Assembly: GCA_937924775.1 (NCBI GenBank)
Contig: CALDUT010000010.1
Coordinates: 62,001 to 126,000, forward strand
DNA length: 64,000 nt
Origin: an uncultured Gemmata sp.
GTDB taxonomy: Bacteria > Planctomycetota > Planctomycetia > Gemmatales > Gemmataceae
Reading direction: 5' to 3'
The position numbers were made by a program, and so were the translations under genes. The notes under the pieces are model-generated. The model had not been told where the DNA came from, did not search any database, and saw nothing but the letters and a program-made list of their open reading frames with translations. Positions 37,313 through 44,966 of this stretch are shown piece after piece. Numbering within the stretch: the stretch's first letter is position 1; every line of letters starts with the position of its first letter.

Positions 37313-37549
37313 TCAGTTCAGACGTTTCATCACTTCATCAATGATGAGTTGTTCGTTGGGAAATTCTCCCGTTTTTAACTTGGAGTAGATCAACTCCCCA
37401 TTCACGGCGATTTCAAAGCAGCCACCACCAGCGGGAATAAGCGTCAGGGATTGAAGCTTCTGTTTGAAATGCTCGAGTAGCCGGGCCGTCAAACTGACAG
37501 CCCTCGGTTCATAGTTTCATACGGAACAGTATTTCAATTCGATCGTCAT
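37313..37549 (-). CDS. SelW/Rdx-family selenoprotein (in-frame UGA = selenocysteine, predicted)
   Basis: The ATG at 37549 follows AAGGAGGT at 6 bases. The frame runs 78 codons to TGA at 37313, with one internal TGA at codon 11 (37517-37519). Residues are MTIELKYCSV, then the TGA, then NYEPRAVSLT. This places the TGA as the last residue of C-x-x-U, the redox motif of SelW/Rdx proteins (compare YCGAU in mammalian SelW, from memory). Downstream, GGGCFEIAVNGELIYSKLKT matches the family's FEV-x-V-x-G-x-LIxSK strand. Length fits the family (75-95). A SECIS-like hairpin begins 9 bases after the TGA. It is a thioredoxin-fold oxidoreductase by family. It lies 109 bp downstream of the anti-sigma gene on the same strand. 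The alternative is a Cys-to-stop mutation (TGC or TGT to TGA). Confidence 0.85.
37481..37507 (-). promoter_or_regulatory. Putative bacterial SECIS element
   Basis: Starting 9 bases after the TGA, the mRNA can form CCG(A)GG(G)CUGUC paired with GACGGCCCGG: ten base pairs including one U-G, two single-base bulges and an apical loop AGUUU. The loop starts 21 bases after the UGA and has G as its second base, followed by U. Both fit published rules for bacterial SECIS elements (G among the first loop bases, loop 16-37 bases from UGA), recalled from memory. Confidence 0.72.
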
Positions 37550-37658
37550 GGCGTGACCTCCTTGGGTGGCCGTCCACATTGACTGGCTGACAGTAGTACT
37601 ATACCGTCGGGACGAGCCGATTCCAAGCTTGGTAAGCGAGTTGGTTGGGGGGGAAGGA

Positions 37659-38390
37659 TTATGTAGCGGGCCCGCTGGGGTTGCGCGTGTTGAGAAACCG
37701 TTGCAAACCGCGGGGGCCGCCGGTGTAAACGATCACATAAACGGCATGGGGTGTGTCGTACACGTCGGCGCTGGCTCGCGATGCTTGCCCCGCCTGGAGA
37801 TTGCGGGTATCGAACCGGCCGTCTTTGCGGAAAATGTACACCTTGGCAAAATCACGGCCATCCGGGGTGGTGAAAACGACCACAGGCACATTCTGGCCCT
37901 GGACATCATCGAAGCCGCGGTGGGTGACCAATTCCCAGTCGAAATCCAATGGTAGTGAATCGGGAAGTTTCTGGTCCATCAACCACCGCCGTGTGTAATC
38001 CTCGGGCCGATGCAACTGACTGTCGGCCAATTCGGCCAGACTCTGGGGATCCACCGGCGGACGGGTCCGCGCCACAATACCCCAGCCAAGCAACCCGATG
38101 ACCACAACCGCCGCGATACCAACGGCGACGCGGTACAGTTTGGCCCGCAGCAAAGCCCCCTGTTTCATGGCGACATGGGTCAGGATTCGGTTGCGCAGCT
38201 TTGGGGGAACGGGAACCGCCTTCATGGCTCGGGCCAAAGCACTATCGAAGGCCACGATGACCTGAGCTTCGGCCGCACAGACCGGGCAACGGTCCAGATG
38301 TTGGCGCAATGCGCTCGTCACCTCGCCGCCGAGTTCGTCGGTGGCATGGCGTTGGAAGCGTAAATAGAATTGAGCGTCACGGCACTCCAT
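37659..38390 (-). CDS. Anti-sigma factor, zinc-finger (HxxxCxxC) type
   Basis: A 243-residue single-pass membrane protein. The N-terminal cytosolic domain (MECRDAQFYLRFQRHATDEL..., then HLDRCPVCAAE) contains the H-x3-C-x2-C motif of zinc-type anti-sigma factors, which in some relatives is redox-sensitive. One helix follows at residues ~88-106 (VAVGIAAVVVIGLLGWGIVA). The C-terminal domain of ~130 residues is outside the cytosol and contains VPVVVFTTPDGRDFAKVYIF. The gene overlaps the sigma gene by 14 bases, which indicates translational coupling. The SelW-like gene follows 109 bp downstream. Confidence 0.88.
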   Translation of the reverse strand: MECRDAQFYLRFQRHATDELGGEVTSALRQHLDRCPVCAAEAQVIVAFDSALARAMKAVPVPPKLRNRILTHVAMKQGALLRAKLYRVAVGIAAVVVIGLLGWGIVARTRPPVDPQSLAELADSQLHRPEDYTRRWLMDQKLPDSLPLDFDWELVTHRGFDDVQGQNVPVVVFTTPDGRDFAKVYIFRKDGRFDTRNLQAGQASRASADVYDTPHAVYVIVYTGGPRGLQRFLNTRNPSGPAT

Positions 38391-38943
38391 CGGTCACCTT
38401 GGGGGAGCCGCTGGCGGCTTTCTCATCCGGGCGGGGAGCTTCGCGCTGGTCCGTATTTGGGAATAGCCGATTTCGGAGGTACGCCTTTCCCCGGGCCAGG
38501 CGCGACATCACTGTTCCGATCGGCACATCCATTTGTTCGGCGATGTCGCGGTAACTGAATTCTTCAAAGTAGAACAAAATTAGGGGTGTTCGGAACGCCT
38601 CATCCAAGTCGTTGAGCGCCTGTTGCAGTTGTACCGGGTCAACTTCTGGCAGTGGATCGTCCGGTGGGCGATGGGGCAAATCCCCGATCGCCTCCAAGGG
38701 GATTTCTTTATGGCGTTTGGTATCGCGCACTTGATGCAGGTAGAGGTTTCGCAAGATCCGAAACAGCCAGGCTTTCGCACGCTCCGGGTCGCGGAGTTGG
38801 GAAAGGTGCGTCAGTGCCTTGCCGAACGTTTCTTGCGTCAGGTCTTCCGCGTCCGTCGCCGTGCCACTCAGTCGGTAGGCGTATCGGTAGAGGGATTCGT
38901 AATGGGCGTCGATCAATGCGTGCAGCCCATGGGCGGAAGACAT
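38377..38943 (-). CDS. ECF-type RNA polymerase sigma factor
   Basis: A 188-residue sigma70-family extracytoplasmic-function factor. Region 2 is visible as LYRYAYRLSGTATDAEDLTQ followed by ETFGKALTHL and WLFRILRNLY; region 4 as LNDLDEAFRTPLILFYFEEF, then SYRDIAEQMDVPIGTVMSRL. Regions 1 and 3 are absent, as expected. GAGGGG lies before the ATG. It is followed without a gap by its zinc-type anti-sigma factor. Autoregulation from the 476-base upstream region is likely but no promoter was identified. Confidence 0.93.
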   Translation of the reverse strand: MSSAHGLHALIDAHYESLYRYAYRLSGTATDAEDLTQETFGKALTHLSQLRDPERAKAWLFRILRNLYLHQVRDTKRHKEIPLEAIGDLPHRPPDDPLPEVDPVQLQQALNDLDEAFRTPLILFYFEEFSYRDIAEQMDVPIGTVMSRLARGKAYLRNRLFPNTDQREAPRPDEKAASGSPKVTDGVP

Positions 38944-39419
38944 AACGTCCCCTCATCCTATAAAGAACCCGAAGATACCCATTTATTCCCGCCGCCCGAC
39001 AGGTTTCCTTCTCTTTTCGTCCGTCGACACCAGATGATACGGGGCATTTCGTGCGGGGATGTAGTGAGTCCTTCGCTTTCGTGACGGCGATCTTGGGGTT
39101 TGTGGATGCGGTCGTTCTACCGATTGGCCCAGGAAGAACGAAGAAAAATCGCAGAAAGGAAAATTTTTCGGGAATAACGGGCGAAAGTAAGTGTCTAAGT
39201 CGGCGTGGGTGAAGCGGAAGGCTTCCTCGAACGATTTTTGCATTTTGCATAAGTCTCTGTAAGACTGAGACTTGTGCAGCAACACAACTGAGGCAGGGCC
39301 CTCCCAGTACCCGACAGAAACAGAAGGCTGCGATCCCGAATGGGTTCGGGATCCGTGAGAAACCTCTCTGTTGTTTCCCCTTGTGGCCCACGCGGCCGTA
39401 ACTTCACAGGAGTTTGCAC
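38944..39419. other. Divergent intergenic region upstream of the sigma factor
   Basis: No supported gene in 476 bases. Two inverted repeats stand out: AAGTCTC...GAGACTT at about 39250-39273 and the perfect hairpin at 39332-39353. Being upstream of an ECF operon on one side and a small lipoprotein on the other, this is the likely place of their promoters. Confidence 0.5.
39332..39353. promoter_or_regulatory. Perfect hairpin 67 bases before the small lipoprotein gene
   Basis: GATCCCGAA, loop TGGG, TTCGGGATC: a 9-base perfect stem with a 4-base loop. It could be a leader element or the terminator of an unseen short transcript; no U-tract follows. Confidence 0.5.
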
Positions 39420-39524
39420 ATGAAGAAGGTTATCGTGGCTCTGGTCTTCGCTTTGGGTTTGGCCACCATCGTTACCACCAGCGTCACCGGCTGCGGCGGC
39501 GACACCAAGAGCACCAAGAAGTAA
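39420..39524 (+). CDS. Very small lipoprotein (34 aa)
   Basis: The ATG at 39420 has AGGAG 8 bases upstream. The product is MKKVIVALVFALGLATIVTT followed by SVTGCGGDTKSTKK: a basic start, a hydrophobic stretch, a lipobox (SVTGC) and a short charged tail of nine residues. Signal peptidase II would leave a lipid-anchored peptide of about ten residues. It is too short for most gene callers. Its design resembles entericidin-like and other tiny planctomycete lipoproteins, but no function can be assigned. A second tiny lipoprotein gene follows at 39649. Confidence 0.72.
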   Translation: MKKVIVALVFALGLATIVTTSVTGCGGDTKSTKK

Positions 39525-39580
39525 CTTCCCTTACAACGGCATACCCCATAATCTAGTACTATTTGTGGGTAAATGGGAAG

Positions 39581-39604
39581 GATCGGTTGGCTAGCCAACC
39601 GATC
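39581..39604. terminator. 24-base perfect palindrome between the two small lipoprotein genes
   Basis: GATCGGTTGGCTAGCCAACC plus GATC is fully self-complementary. It is followed by the pyrimidine-rich TCTCATCTTTCTTT, so it may act as a weak terminator after the first lipoprotein gene. A dyad-symmetric protein site is the alternative. Confidence 0.55.
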
Positions 39605-39648
39605 TCTCATCTTTCTTTGGCTCGCGTTTCCTCTAAGGGAGTATTTGG

Positions 39649-39768
39649 GTGCGACGCCTCCTGTTGCTGCTGCTTCTCATCATGACCATGGCCGTGATCG
39701 GTTGTGGTATTGGCGGCGAGCGGGGGAAGAATAAAGACTACGACCGACCGACCCGCGAAAAGAGGTGA
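39649..39768 (+). CDS. Very small lipoprotein (39 aa)
   Basis: A GTG start at 39649 follows AAGGGAG at 7 bases. The product begins MRRLLLLLLLIMTMAVIGCG and continues IGGERGKNKDYDRPTREKR. It has a classical lipoprotein signal (two Arg, a Leu-rich core, lipobox AVIGC) and a hydrophilic charged tail of about 20 residues. No homology is recognised. It lies 124 bases after another tiny lipoprotein gene, with a palindrome between them. Confidence 0.62.
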   Translation: MRRLLLLLLLIMTMAVIGCGIGGERGKNKDYDRPTREKR

Positions 39769-40500
39769 ATTTCACCCCGTATTACCAGATGATTGACGGT
39801 TTACCGCATTCGTCGATTAACTCTCGCGTCGAACAACCCTCTGATACACATGATTTCACGCACACTGAAGCTTTCATTCCCTCTGGGTATCGCCCATCCA
39901 CGCCAATAACGCTGCTGTGTAATTCCACCAGGCTTAGGTTTCTCCCATGCGGAAAATTTCATCCGTGGCCTGAATCTGTAGCCAGGTGAGGAATCCGCAC
40001 CTATGCAGTGGTCCCAATCATCGCCGCGATGCCAACGAGCAAGGGTTAAGGTAGCCCCTCCGACTACCTCCGCCATTTGTCCGTGAGTTACCCGCTTTGC
40101 TGCTTGTGATAATATGTGGCCTGAGGATCGGATAAGCCATTGGGGAATCATACAGCCAAACCCACGGTGGCGCGATGAGTCCTCCCGGGGGCACGGCGAT
40201 CGACAATCGAGAACATCTCGGCGGTGTTCTCAGTTGGGCGTGCTGCTTAGGAGCCGTGTCGGCAATCACGAGAACTTCCCACACTGTCTCAGCTTCGGCC
40301 GTATTCACCAGAAAGGGTTGCAGGGTGAGTTGCCGGCGGTGCCATCAACGGCCCTTATCCGGTTCGGAAAGCATGAAAGGCAGCGGTTCTCTGAAGCAAT
40401 CGCCGACTCTGACTTCTGTGACTGGTGGCTTGCCGCCTGGGTTCGACGCCGGGTATAGTTGATTTACCCGTTGAGAAAGCGTCCGTGTTGCGGAGTGTGC
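39769..40500. other. 732-base gene-free gap
   Basis: Open frames on both strands (for example 39801-40151 and 40018-40308, minus) lack ribosome binding sites, recognisable domains and normal composition. I see no transposon ends, RNA gene or strong hairpin. It may be decayed coding sequence or hold an unrecognised RNA. Confidence 0.45.
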
Positions 40501-43500
40501 ATGACCGTTCCGCCGGCGATCGAACAGCCACTTTACGAGCTAAGTCCGCGTCTGCGACGGATTCGTGTTGTGCGTGGGGCGGCCCGAAGTGTGTTGCTAG
40601 CGCTGCTGATGGTGTACGCGGTCGCCCTTTTCGACATCATTTCTCCACTGCCGGGTTGGGCACGGGCGATCAGCTTCGCGGCCTGGATCACCACCGTCGG
40701 CGTTTTGGTTTGGCGTTGGGTGCTGGTCCCCTGCCGGTCAGAAATTTCGTTGCCGGAAATCGCGAGAGAATTGGAGAAACGGTTGCCGGAGTTGGGGGAA
40801 CGGTTACGCGGGATACTTGAACGCGATCGGCCAAATATCACTCCCGCAGCTCATGCACTGTTAGTTGAGGATATGTCCCGCCGGCTGAAGTCAGTCCATT
40901 TCCCCCAGACCATTTCGTACATCCCGGCAATGACCCTCGCTTTAGCCGGCTTGGTGGCCCTCCTGAGTACCGCGGCAGTGGTGGCGTGTCATCCGTCGGC
41001 CGCGCATCAGCTCCGCCGGGTCGCGTTGCCCTGGTCACGGACGTGTGGTCTGACCGCATACTATGTCCACGTTGTTTCGCCGCCCACGGTTGTTCCGCGA
41101 GGTGAACCGGTGACCATCGCGGCCTATCCCAAACGTTACAATACGAATGAAAGAACTTATGTTTCTCATGCCGATGCCACATTGATTGTCCGCGACTGCG
41201 TGAGTTCGGTAGAAACTCAGTACATGATGCAAGCCGGAATTGGTGGTGAGTTTCACGTCACGCTGCCTGGAGCGTCTTCCGATTTCGATTTTTGTGTGCA
41301 ATTGGGGGAGGTGCGGAGTGAGTGGTGGCCGGTTGTGGTCGTGGATGCGGTGGAACTGACCGAGGCCACGCGAATTGTTGTTTCGCCGCCGCCCTACGTC
41401 GGCCTGCCTCCCCAAACCAACGGTTTTGCGGATGTAACCGTTCCTCAGTATAGTTTGATCGAGTTTGAAGGGAAGTTTGATCGCCCCGTCGCTTTTGCCA
41501 ATCTGGAGTGGCAGCCGGCGAATGCCGCAGCCAGTGAAAATCTGCGCTTGATCTGGCAACCCGATCGCTGCGGTGTGCAGACTTCTTTGCGGGTGTCACA
41601 CAACGGCCGAATTCGTCTGGTTGTGGCCACGGAGGAACGGGGCCAGAAGCTGTTTCGTGAGAAGGCCATCGCAGTTCGGGTGATTCCCGATGAACCGCCG
41701 CGTTTTGAGCAGCTTTCCGGCTTGGTTCGTCGCCTCCGAACTGCCAAACCCGAAGATATTCTGAAGATTGAGTTTACGGCGACGGATGACCGGGGCGTGG
41801 CTGCTGCCGCATTAGAGTATCAGATCGATACCAGGGATAACCCCATCACGATCCTGCCGCTTGCTCTCACATCTCGGGGCAATGGTGGATCTGCTGGAGC
41901 CGTCGAATTCCCGCTTGCGGGTCGGGTTCGAGAAGGGGATGTGCTACGCCTACGACTGCGGGTATTCGATAACCGCACCGTTGAGGGATTGGCCTTGGTA
42001 CCGCAAGAGGCCGTTTATCCTCCGGTGGGATGGTCGGAACTGCGCATTCATCCCCATGCGGAAAGTCTTGCGCTGCAGGACGTTATCGCACAACGGGATG
42101 ATATTCAAGATCGGCTGGCGTTGGCCACTGCGGAACTGACCGCGGCAGCGTCCGAGATCGACATTGTGCACAGGGAATCGACCGGTTCCGCTTTATTGGA
42201 AGTCCATCATCAAACGCGGTTGCAGAATGCCCGAATGCATATTCAAACGGCTCGGCATGCGCTGCATGAGGCCGCCGCGGAAGCACAGTTGGCCCCCCCC
42301 CTACGGCAGTTCGCGACAGAATGCCAGGAAGTGGCCCATGAGCTGTTCCACCGCGCTGCCGTTGCTCTACTCCAAGCGGAAACGGATCAGCCAACCATCC
42401 GCCACGAAGCGTTGAACCAAGCTCGCGCCTGCCTGAACCCCAGCATACGTCGAACCCGCGAACTGCAGGAAACCAATGCTACGATCGCACAACACCGGTT
42501 CGACCGGTTGCAATTATTGGCGTTAGCATCGGAATTGGCCGCATCAGCCACCCTCTCACCAAAGGCCGCTCGTGTTGAGATACATCGCCAGCTCGCGGCA
42601 CAACTCGATACGATCATTGCCCGCAGTCCGAGCCTCCGGCAGGCGGTTGAAACAGCGAAAAATGCGGAATTTCAGCAATGGCTGTGCAACATTCGCAAGC
42701 AGGGCGAATTCCTCCAGCAATGGAATCAGCAAGCTGAGGAACTTTACACGCTCACACGCCAGGAACGGATCACTGACATTGTGCGTCAGCAAGAGGTACT
42801 GGTGCAACAAGCAGTGAAAGTCCTCCGTGACGTCGAAACGGCGTGTCGGCTGGTGGGAGTCACGCTGCCATCACCCCACGAACTGCGCCGAACGGCCGAG
42901 CTGGCAGCAACTGGCAAGACAGTTGAGGCTCTGGCAGAACTCGAAAAACATACGCAAATGCTCGAACGTGTCGCCCAAACCTTCGAGCGTTGGTCGCTGG
43001 AACGCCGTGATCCAAAAGAGGCGGCTCACCAGCTTGTACGTTGGCAAGACGACTTGCTGACGCGTTTTCGCACAGCGACCAAGGACGTCGCCTACATCGG
43101 GCTTCAAGAGGAAGAAAAAGCGCGATTTCAACTGGAGCAACACGCCATCCTGGAAGCAGTGCGATCGCTCGAAGGGCCCAAGGAGGCAGCGTTCGGCCCT
43201 GCACACGAACAGGCGGTGCGGCACACCACCGCGGCGCTACGCTCTTTGGCAGGCAACGGGGCCACCGCCGAGGCTGCAATGACCGCCGCGACAACCGCGT
43301 TGCGAACACTCGCCACCAGCACCCCGTCGTTGGCTGAACGGCTAACACTCAGCCTGCGAACGGTCGATTCTCTTCGTTTACAGTGGGAAGCCACCAGCAA
43401 CACTGTGGAACTGACGCTCAAGAAAATCGACCGCCTCACACCCGAAACACTCGCCAAACACTGGGCCCCCATCGCTGACAAACAGGGGAAACTCGTATCA

Positions 43501-44859
43501 TTAGCGGAATCGTTAGACCTCCCTGGGTTGCAATCACGGCAGGCGCGGCTGATCCGGGCGATGAAAACCGCACTGGCCGATTTGCACACCGCTGCGTCGC
43601 TCGATGTGCCAGCATCGCAAGCGTGGGTTCGCCGGGAGTTGGAGCGGCTCAAATGGGTTTTAGAGGGTTATTCCAGTCCGGACGATCGAGCGGAGGAAGC
43701 CGCCCAGAAACTTCTTCAATTGGCCGCATCTGCCGCTGTATCACGCGACTCGGGGGACAGCCCTCCGGAACGTCTTGCACCGGTCCTGCAAGACGTTCTG
43801 CGGCAACTGAATTCCCTCGTGGCCCCCGAGGCCCCGGCCCTGTGGCAGGAAGCTCGTAATCTGGTGCAGCGGGCTGAACAGGCGACCCGCGAAGGCTCTC
43901 CAGAACGCGTTCAAGTGGCGTTGGAAGCCGCCGCGGAGGCTACCCGGCAACTGGCCGATCGACTCAATGGCCGCGAAACCGGTCTCGAACGCATCCAACG
44001 GCTTGCGTACAACCGCCGATCCGCCGCGGAGAAACCCAAAGAACGGCTCCTATCCGATGACATGATTCGTCAGTTGAGCCGCGAAGCCGATGAACTCCTG
44101 CACACACGCGTCGGCTGGGCCGGCGGCCCGCTCAAGAAACGCGCCCTGGATTTATACAGTAAATTACGCACCAAATCGGACCTCGACCGCTTCGGCACGG
44201 ATCATAAAGCCTTGATCGCTGTTTTGGATGAGCTCGCGGCCCTCATGGCTGACAACGCCGATTTGGCGACCTTGGAACCTCGGCCGCCAGTCAGGGCGGC
44301 GTTGGTCGCCGAACGCATTCTCCCTTCAAGTGAACTCGCGGCATCGCTCCGCACCCTGATCGAACTCTACCGGCCGCTACACACTTACATCGCAAACCTC
44401 ACCCATCAGTTGCACACGCGCTTTCGCCCCGGCTTGTGGCCGGCTTCCCGCCGATGCTCCTTGCTACAAGTTATTCATATTCAAGAACTTATAGAGGAAA
44501 TCGGCCAGCTGATAACGGTTGGGGAAGCCATCGGGTTGTTGAACGGGGCCGATGCGGCGACCCAGCAACGGCTCATGGACGCGATCGCACAGCTCCGCGA
44601 GGCCGAAAAACGCCTGCGTACCGCACGCTCACGCCACCTCGCCGGTGTACTATCAGAAGCGATTCAACTCCGGACCGATGCCACAACCCGCTTGCTGGCT
44701 GTGGGCGAATCCGTCGCTCCTTCAATGCTCTCGGTAACTCCGAGCGTGACCGGGGAACACATTCTCATAGCTTTGCGAGCGATCCGCCAGCCAGAAGAAG
44801 CCGCGATCCGCCGCGCAGCGGCCGCTCTCGAACATGCCGCCCAAAGCCTTGGTCGCTGA
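40501..44859 (+). CDS. Very large DUF4175-like membrane-anchored coiled-coil protein
   Basis: A 1452-residue protein from the ATG at 40501 behind GGAG. Two hydrophobic helices lie near residues 35-75 (VLLALLMVYAVALFDIIS, AISFAAWITTVGVLVWRW) and a third near 140-165 (ALAGLVALLSTAAVVAC). After these come Ig-like beta domains (YVHVVSPPTVVPRGEPVTIA, VIPDEPPRFEQL, IEFTATDDRGVAAAALEY), as in DUF4175/TIGR02302-type proteins. From about residue 540 to the end the chain is almost entirely Ala/Glu/Gln/Arg/Leu-rich helix, predicted coiled coil. Family function is unknown. The frame is intact over 4.3 kb. clpB follows 107 bases downstream on the same strand. Confidence 0.75.
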   Translation: MTVPPAIEQPLYELSPRLRRIRVVRGAARSVLLALLMVYAVALFDIISPLPGWARAISFAAWITTVGVLVWRWVLVPCRSEISLPEIARELEKRLPELGERLRGILERDRPNITPAAHALLVEDMSRRLKSVHFPQTISYIPAMTLALAGLVALLSTAAVVACHPSAAHQLRRVALPWSRTCGLTAYYVHVVSPPTVVPRGEPVTIAAYPKRYNTNERTYVSHADATLIVRDCVSSVETQYMMQAGIGGEFHVTLPGASSDFDFCVQLGEVRSEWWPVVVVDAVELTEATRIVVSPPPYVGLPPQTNGFADVTVPQYSLIEFEGKFDRPVAFANLEWQPANAAASENLRLIWQPDRCGVQTSLRVSHNGRIRLVVATEERGQKLFREKAIAVRVIPDEPPRFEQLSGLVRRLRTAKPEDILKIEFTATDDRGVAAAALEYQIDTRDNPITILPLALTSRGNGGSAGAVEFPLAGRVREGDVLRLRLRVFDNRTVEGLALVPQEAVYPPVGWSELRIHPHAESLALQDVIAQRDDIQDRLALATAELTAAASEIDIVHRESTGSALLEVHHQTRLQNARMHIQTARHALHEAAAEAQLAPPLRQFATECQEVAHELFHRAAVALLQAETDQPTIRHEALNQARACLNPSIRRTRELQETNATIAQHRFDRLQLLALASELAASATLSPKAARVEIHRQLAAQLDTIIARSPSLRQAVETAKNAEFQQWLCNIRKQGEFLQQWNQQAEELYTLTRQERITDIVRQQEVLVQQAVKVLRDVETACRLVGVTLPSPHELRRTAELAATGKTVEALAELEKHTQMLERVAQTFERWSLERRDPKEAAHQLVRWQDDLLTRFRTATKDVAYIGLQEEEKARFQLEQHAILEAVRSLEGPKEAAFGPAHEQAVRHTTAALRSLAGNGATAEAAMTAATTALRTLATSTPSLAERLTLSLRTVDSLRLQWEATSNTVELTLKKIDRLTPETLAKHWAPIADKQGKLVSLAESLDLPGLQSRQARLIRAMKTALADLHTAASLDVPASQAWVRRELERLKWVLEGYSSPDDRAEEAAQKLLQLAASAAVSRDSGDSPPERLAPVLQDVLRQLNSLVAPEAPALWQEARNLVQRAEQATREGSPERVQVALEAAAEATRQLADRLNGRETGLERIQRLAYNRRSAAEKPKERLLSDDMIRQLSREADELLHTRVGWAGGPLKKRALDLYSKLRTKSDLDRFGTDHKALIAVLDELAALMADNADLATLEPRPPVRAALVAERILPSSELAASLRTLIELYRPLHTYIANLTHQLHTRFRPGLWPASRRCSLLQVIHIQELIEEIGQLITVGEAIGLLNGADAATQQRLMDAIAQLREAEKRLRTARSRHLAGVLSEAIQLRTDATTRLLAVGESVAPSMLSVTPSVTGEHILIALRAIRQPEEAAIRRAAAALEHAAQSLGR

Positions 44860-44966
44860 AAACTCACAGTAAGTGGAATCCGATTTTGGGTTTGGGCTAT
44901 CCAATGCTGCGAATGCCCGCCTCCTCTCGGTGAATCGTTCGGAGGCCGGGAGGGAGGAAACTACTT

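Noticed and set aside
37517-37519. Reading the internal TGA in the SelW-like gene as a simple nonsense mutation
   Set aside because: Possible, but the exact placement at the CxxU position, the intact downstream frame and the SECIS-like hairpin favour selenocysteine. Kept as the alternative in the feature entry.
39801-40308. Two minus-strand frames of 116 and 96 codons
   Set aside because: No RBS, no domain, unusual composition and overlapping in different frames; treated as chance.
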